This document shows, one piece after another, positions 6,411 to 7,181 of a stretch of DNA of 7,181 nt. The stretch spans positions 13,748-20,928 of the forward strand of contig WOZC01000031.1 in NCBI GenBank assembly GCA_011620465.1, read 5' to 3'. The number at the start of each line of letters is the position of its first letter. Within the stretch, counting starts at the first letter, position 1. The translations under genes and the position numbers were made by a program. A model generated the notes under the pieces. That model did not search any database, was not told the DNA's origin, and saw only the letters and a program-made list of their open reading frames with translations. Origin of the DNA: Anaerolineaceae bacterium. Its GTDB lineage: Bacteria > Chloroflexota > Anaerolineae > Anaerolineales > Anaerolineaceae.

Positions 6411-6435
6411 CTTATTGAAAATAATTTTCAATAAG
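6411..6435. promoter_or_regulatory. Fur/Zur-type operator, perfect 25-bp palindrome
   Basis: The arm CTTATTGAAAAT (6411-6422) and the arm ATTTTCAATAAG (6424-6435) are exact reverse complements around a single base at 6423. The core has the 9-1-9 architecture of Fur-family boxes. It starts six bases upstream of the regulator ATG and lies just downstream of the -10 element, covering the predicted transcription start, so a bound repressor would block the regulator-znuACB operon. The metal specificity of the site is not readable from the sequence; the core also resembles iron Fur boxes of some other phyla. Confidence 0.88.
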
Positions 6436-6438
6436 CAG

Positions 6439-6444
6439 ATTATA
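6439..6444 (-). promoter_or_regulatory. -10 element of the regulator-znuACB operon
   Basis: A perfect TATAAT on the minus strand ends four bases before the operator palindrome and 34 bases before the regulator ATG. No good -35 box lies at 16-18 bases; the region upstream is an A-rich stretch preceded by AACATA-like sequence. Predicted transcription start is about 6431-6433, inside the palindrome, which gives a leader near 28 bases. Confidence 0.65.
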
Positions 6445-6610
6445 AAGGGTTTTTTAGAAATTATGTTGGGTTGTATGGGTTGAAATTATGATATCTGAAT
6501 ATACGTCCTTCGATGAAGAGAACAGGAGAATGACAAATGAGGCTACTTTATACACTTTTTATAAGATATCAATTTTGTTCATCCCTGTGCGAAAAATTGG
6601 GGTGTCCTTC

Positions 6611-6619
6611 TGATATAAT
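6611..6619 (+). promoter_or_regulatory. Extended -10 promoter of slyD
   Basis: TGATATAAT contains a perfect TATAAT (6614-6619) with the upstream TG of an extended -10. No convincing -35 is present 16-18 bases upstream (GAAAAA-like), which is usual for extended -10 promoters. Transcription would start near 6626, giving a ~30-base leader that contains GGAG at 6644-6647, eight bases before the ATG. Confidence 0.65.
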
Positions 6620-6655
6620 CGCAAAGCTACATAAAATGCAGATGGAGAAAGTAGA

Positions 6656-7174
6656 ATGGATACTATTCAAAACGACGTTGTCGTACAGATTGCTTATAAC
6701 CTGAATGTTGAAGGTCAGGAACTTGAATCAAACTTATTGGAATACCTACACGGATATGGCAACATCATCCCCGGGTTAGAAAATGAACTCACAGGTTTGG
6801 GCTTGGGAGAGCGCAAGCATGTGCTTGTTAAAGCAGAGGATGCTTACGGTCAATTTGACCCCAACATGGTGATCGATGTCAACCGTGAGTCTTTCCCCGC
6901 TGATTTTGAAATCAGGCTGGGCGAGCCGATGAACCTTCGCGATGCTTCCGGTAATGTGTTTCAGGCTGTTGCTACCTCGTTGAGCGAAGATTCCGTGGAA
7001 TTGGACATGAACCACCCCATGGCTGGGAAAGACCTGGAATTCCAGGTGACGATCCTTTCGATCCGCCCGGCTACTGACGAAGAAATTGCTCACGGACATT
7101 TGCAATATACCAATGGCTGCTCAGGCTGCTCCTCCAATGACTGCGGCGATGGCTGTAGTTCTGACTGCTGCTAA
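6656..7174 (+). CDS. slyD: SlyD-type FKBP peptidyl-prolyl cis-trans isomerase with Cys-rich metal-binding tail
   Basis: This is a cytoplasmic folding helper that isomerises X-Pro bonds and, in SlyD, also acts as chaperone and metal binder. The split FKBP domain is clear: L-H-G-Y-G-N-I-I-P-G-L-E (31-42) and D-A-Y-G (62-65), then the inserted-in-flap chaperone domain (about 70-120), then the return strand N-H-P-M-A-G-K-D-L-E-F-Q-V (119-131), all hallmark SlyD motifs. The 172-residue protein ends in a tail with H146, H148 and six Cys (155, 158, 163, 167, 171, 172) spaced by Gly, Ser and Asp. In E. coli the SlyD tail is mixed His/Cys and binds Ni2+ for hydrogenase maturation; here Cys dominates, so Ni2+, Zn2+ or Cu+ are all possible. 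It is divergent from the zinc operon and has its own promoter. The coding sequence ends seven bases before the window edge, so any terminator lies outside. Confidence 0.93.
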   Translation: MDTIQNDVVVQIAYNLNVEGQELESNLLEYLHGYGNIIPGLENELTGLGLGERKHVLVKAEDAYGQFDPNMVIDVNRESFPADFEIRLGEPMNLRDASGNVFQAVATSLSEDSVELDMNHPMAGKDLEFQVTILSIRPATDEEIAHGHLQYTNGCSGCSSNDCGDGCSSDCC

Positions 7175-7181
7175 TTTCTGA

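Noticed and set aside
6405..6431. Nine-residue N-terminal extension of the Fur-family regulator from TTG 6431.
   Set aside because: It would be encoded by the operator palindrome, begins at the predicted transcription start with no room for a ribosome site, and is not needed for the winged-helix fold.
6530..6613. A 27-codon plus-strand frame beginning ATG ACA AAT.
   Set aside because: The AGGAG is only one base from its ATG, and its stop codon falls in the slyD -10 region. There is no sign of coding selection.
6537..6704. A 55-codon plus-strand frame starting ATG AGG, eight bases after AGGAG, upstream of slyD.
   Set aside because: It runs through the slyD promoter and 49 bases into slyD in another frame, and its translation has no recognisable domain. 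It is most likely a chance frame.

Overview
The window fits an anaerobic, Chloroflexota (Anaerolineae)-like bacterium of intermediate GC. The clues are a lipoprotein with a Pro/Thr/Val/Glu-rich linker and two concanavalin-like domains, a metal-uptake operon led by a Fur-family regulator, and an HtrB-like acyltransferase beside a CDP-alcohol phosphatidyltransferase. The taxonomy is inferred from protein style and not proven. There is no RNA gene, CRISPR array, phage gene or insertion sequence. I find no clearly new system: the gene content is orderly chromosomal housekeeping, and the most interesting signals are regulatory dyads and metal-binding tails.

Layout: (1) 111-1511, plus strand: a secreted lipoprotein with two copies of a ~176-residue beta-sandwich domain. 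(2) 1562-1602: a terminator hairpin that can work in both directions, between convergent genes. (3) 1618-3392, minus strand: a two-gene membrane-lipid unit, an HtrB/LpxL/PatA-like acyltransferase followed by a CDP-alcohol phosphatidyltransferase, 8 bases apart. (4) 3473-6404, minus strand: a compact operon in the order Fur/Zur-type regulator, znuA (binding lipoprotein), znuC (ATPase), znuB (permease), with a 4-base overlap, a 7-base gap and an 8-base overlap at its three junctions. (5) 6656-7174, plus strand: a SlyD-type FKBP prolyl isomerase with a six-cysteine tail, divergent from the metal operon.

How the parts work together: ZnuA, anchored by its lipidated Cys, should capture Zn2+ (three His plus one Asp) and pass it to the ZnuB channel, driven by ZnuC. 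The Fur-family repressor at the head of the operon probably controls the whole unit through a perfect 25-bp palindrome (6411-6435) lying just downstream of a perfect TATAAT and just before its own start codon. This is a textbook autoregulatory arrangement. SlyD, with its metal-binding tail, may belong to the same metal-handling theme but has its own promoter.

Several starts were moved from the longest open frame on ribosome-binding-site and overlap evidence: the CDP-alcohol phosphatidyltransferase to ATG 2463, znuB to ATG 4300, znuA to TTG 5970 and the regulator to ATG 6404.
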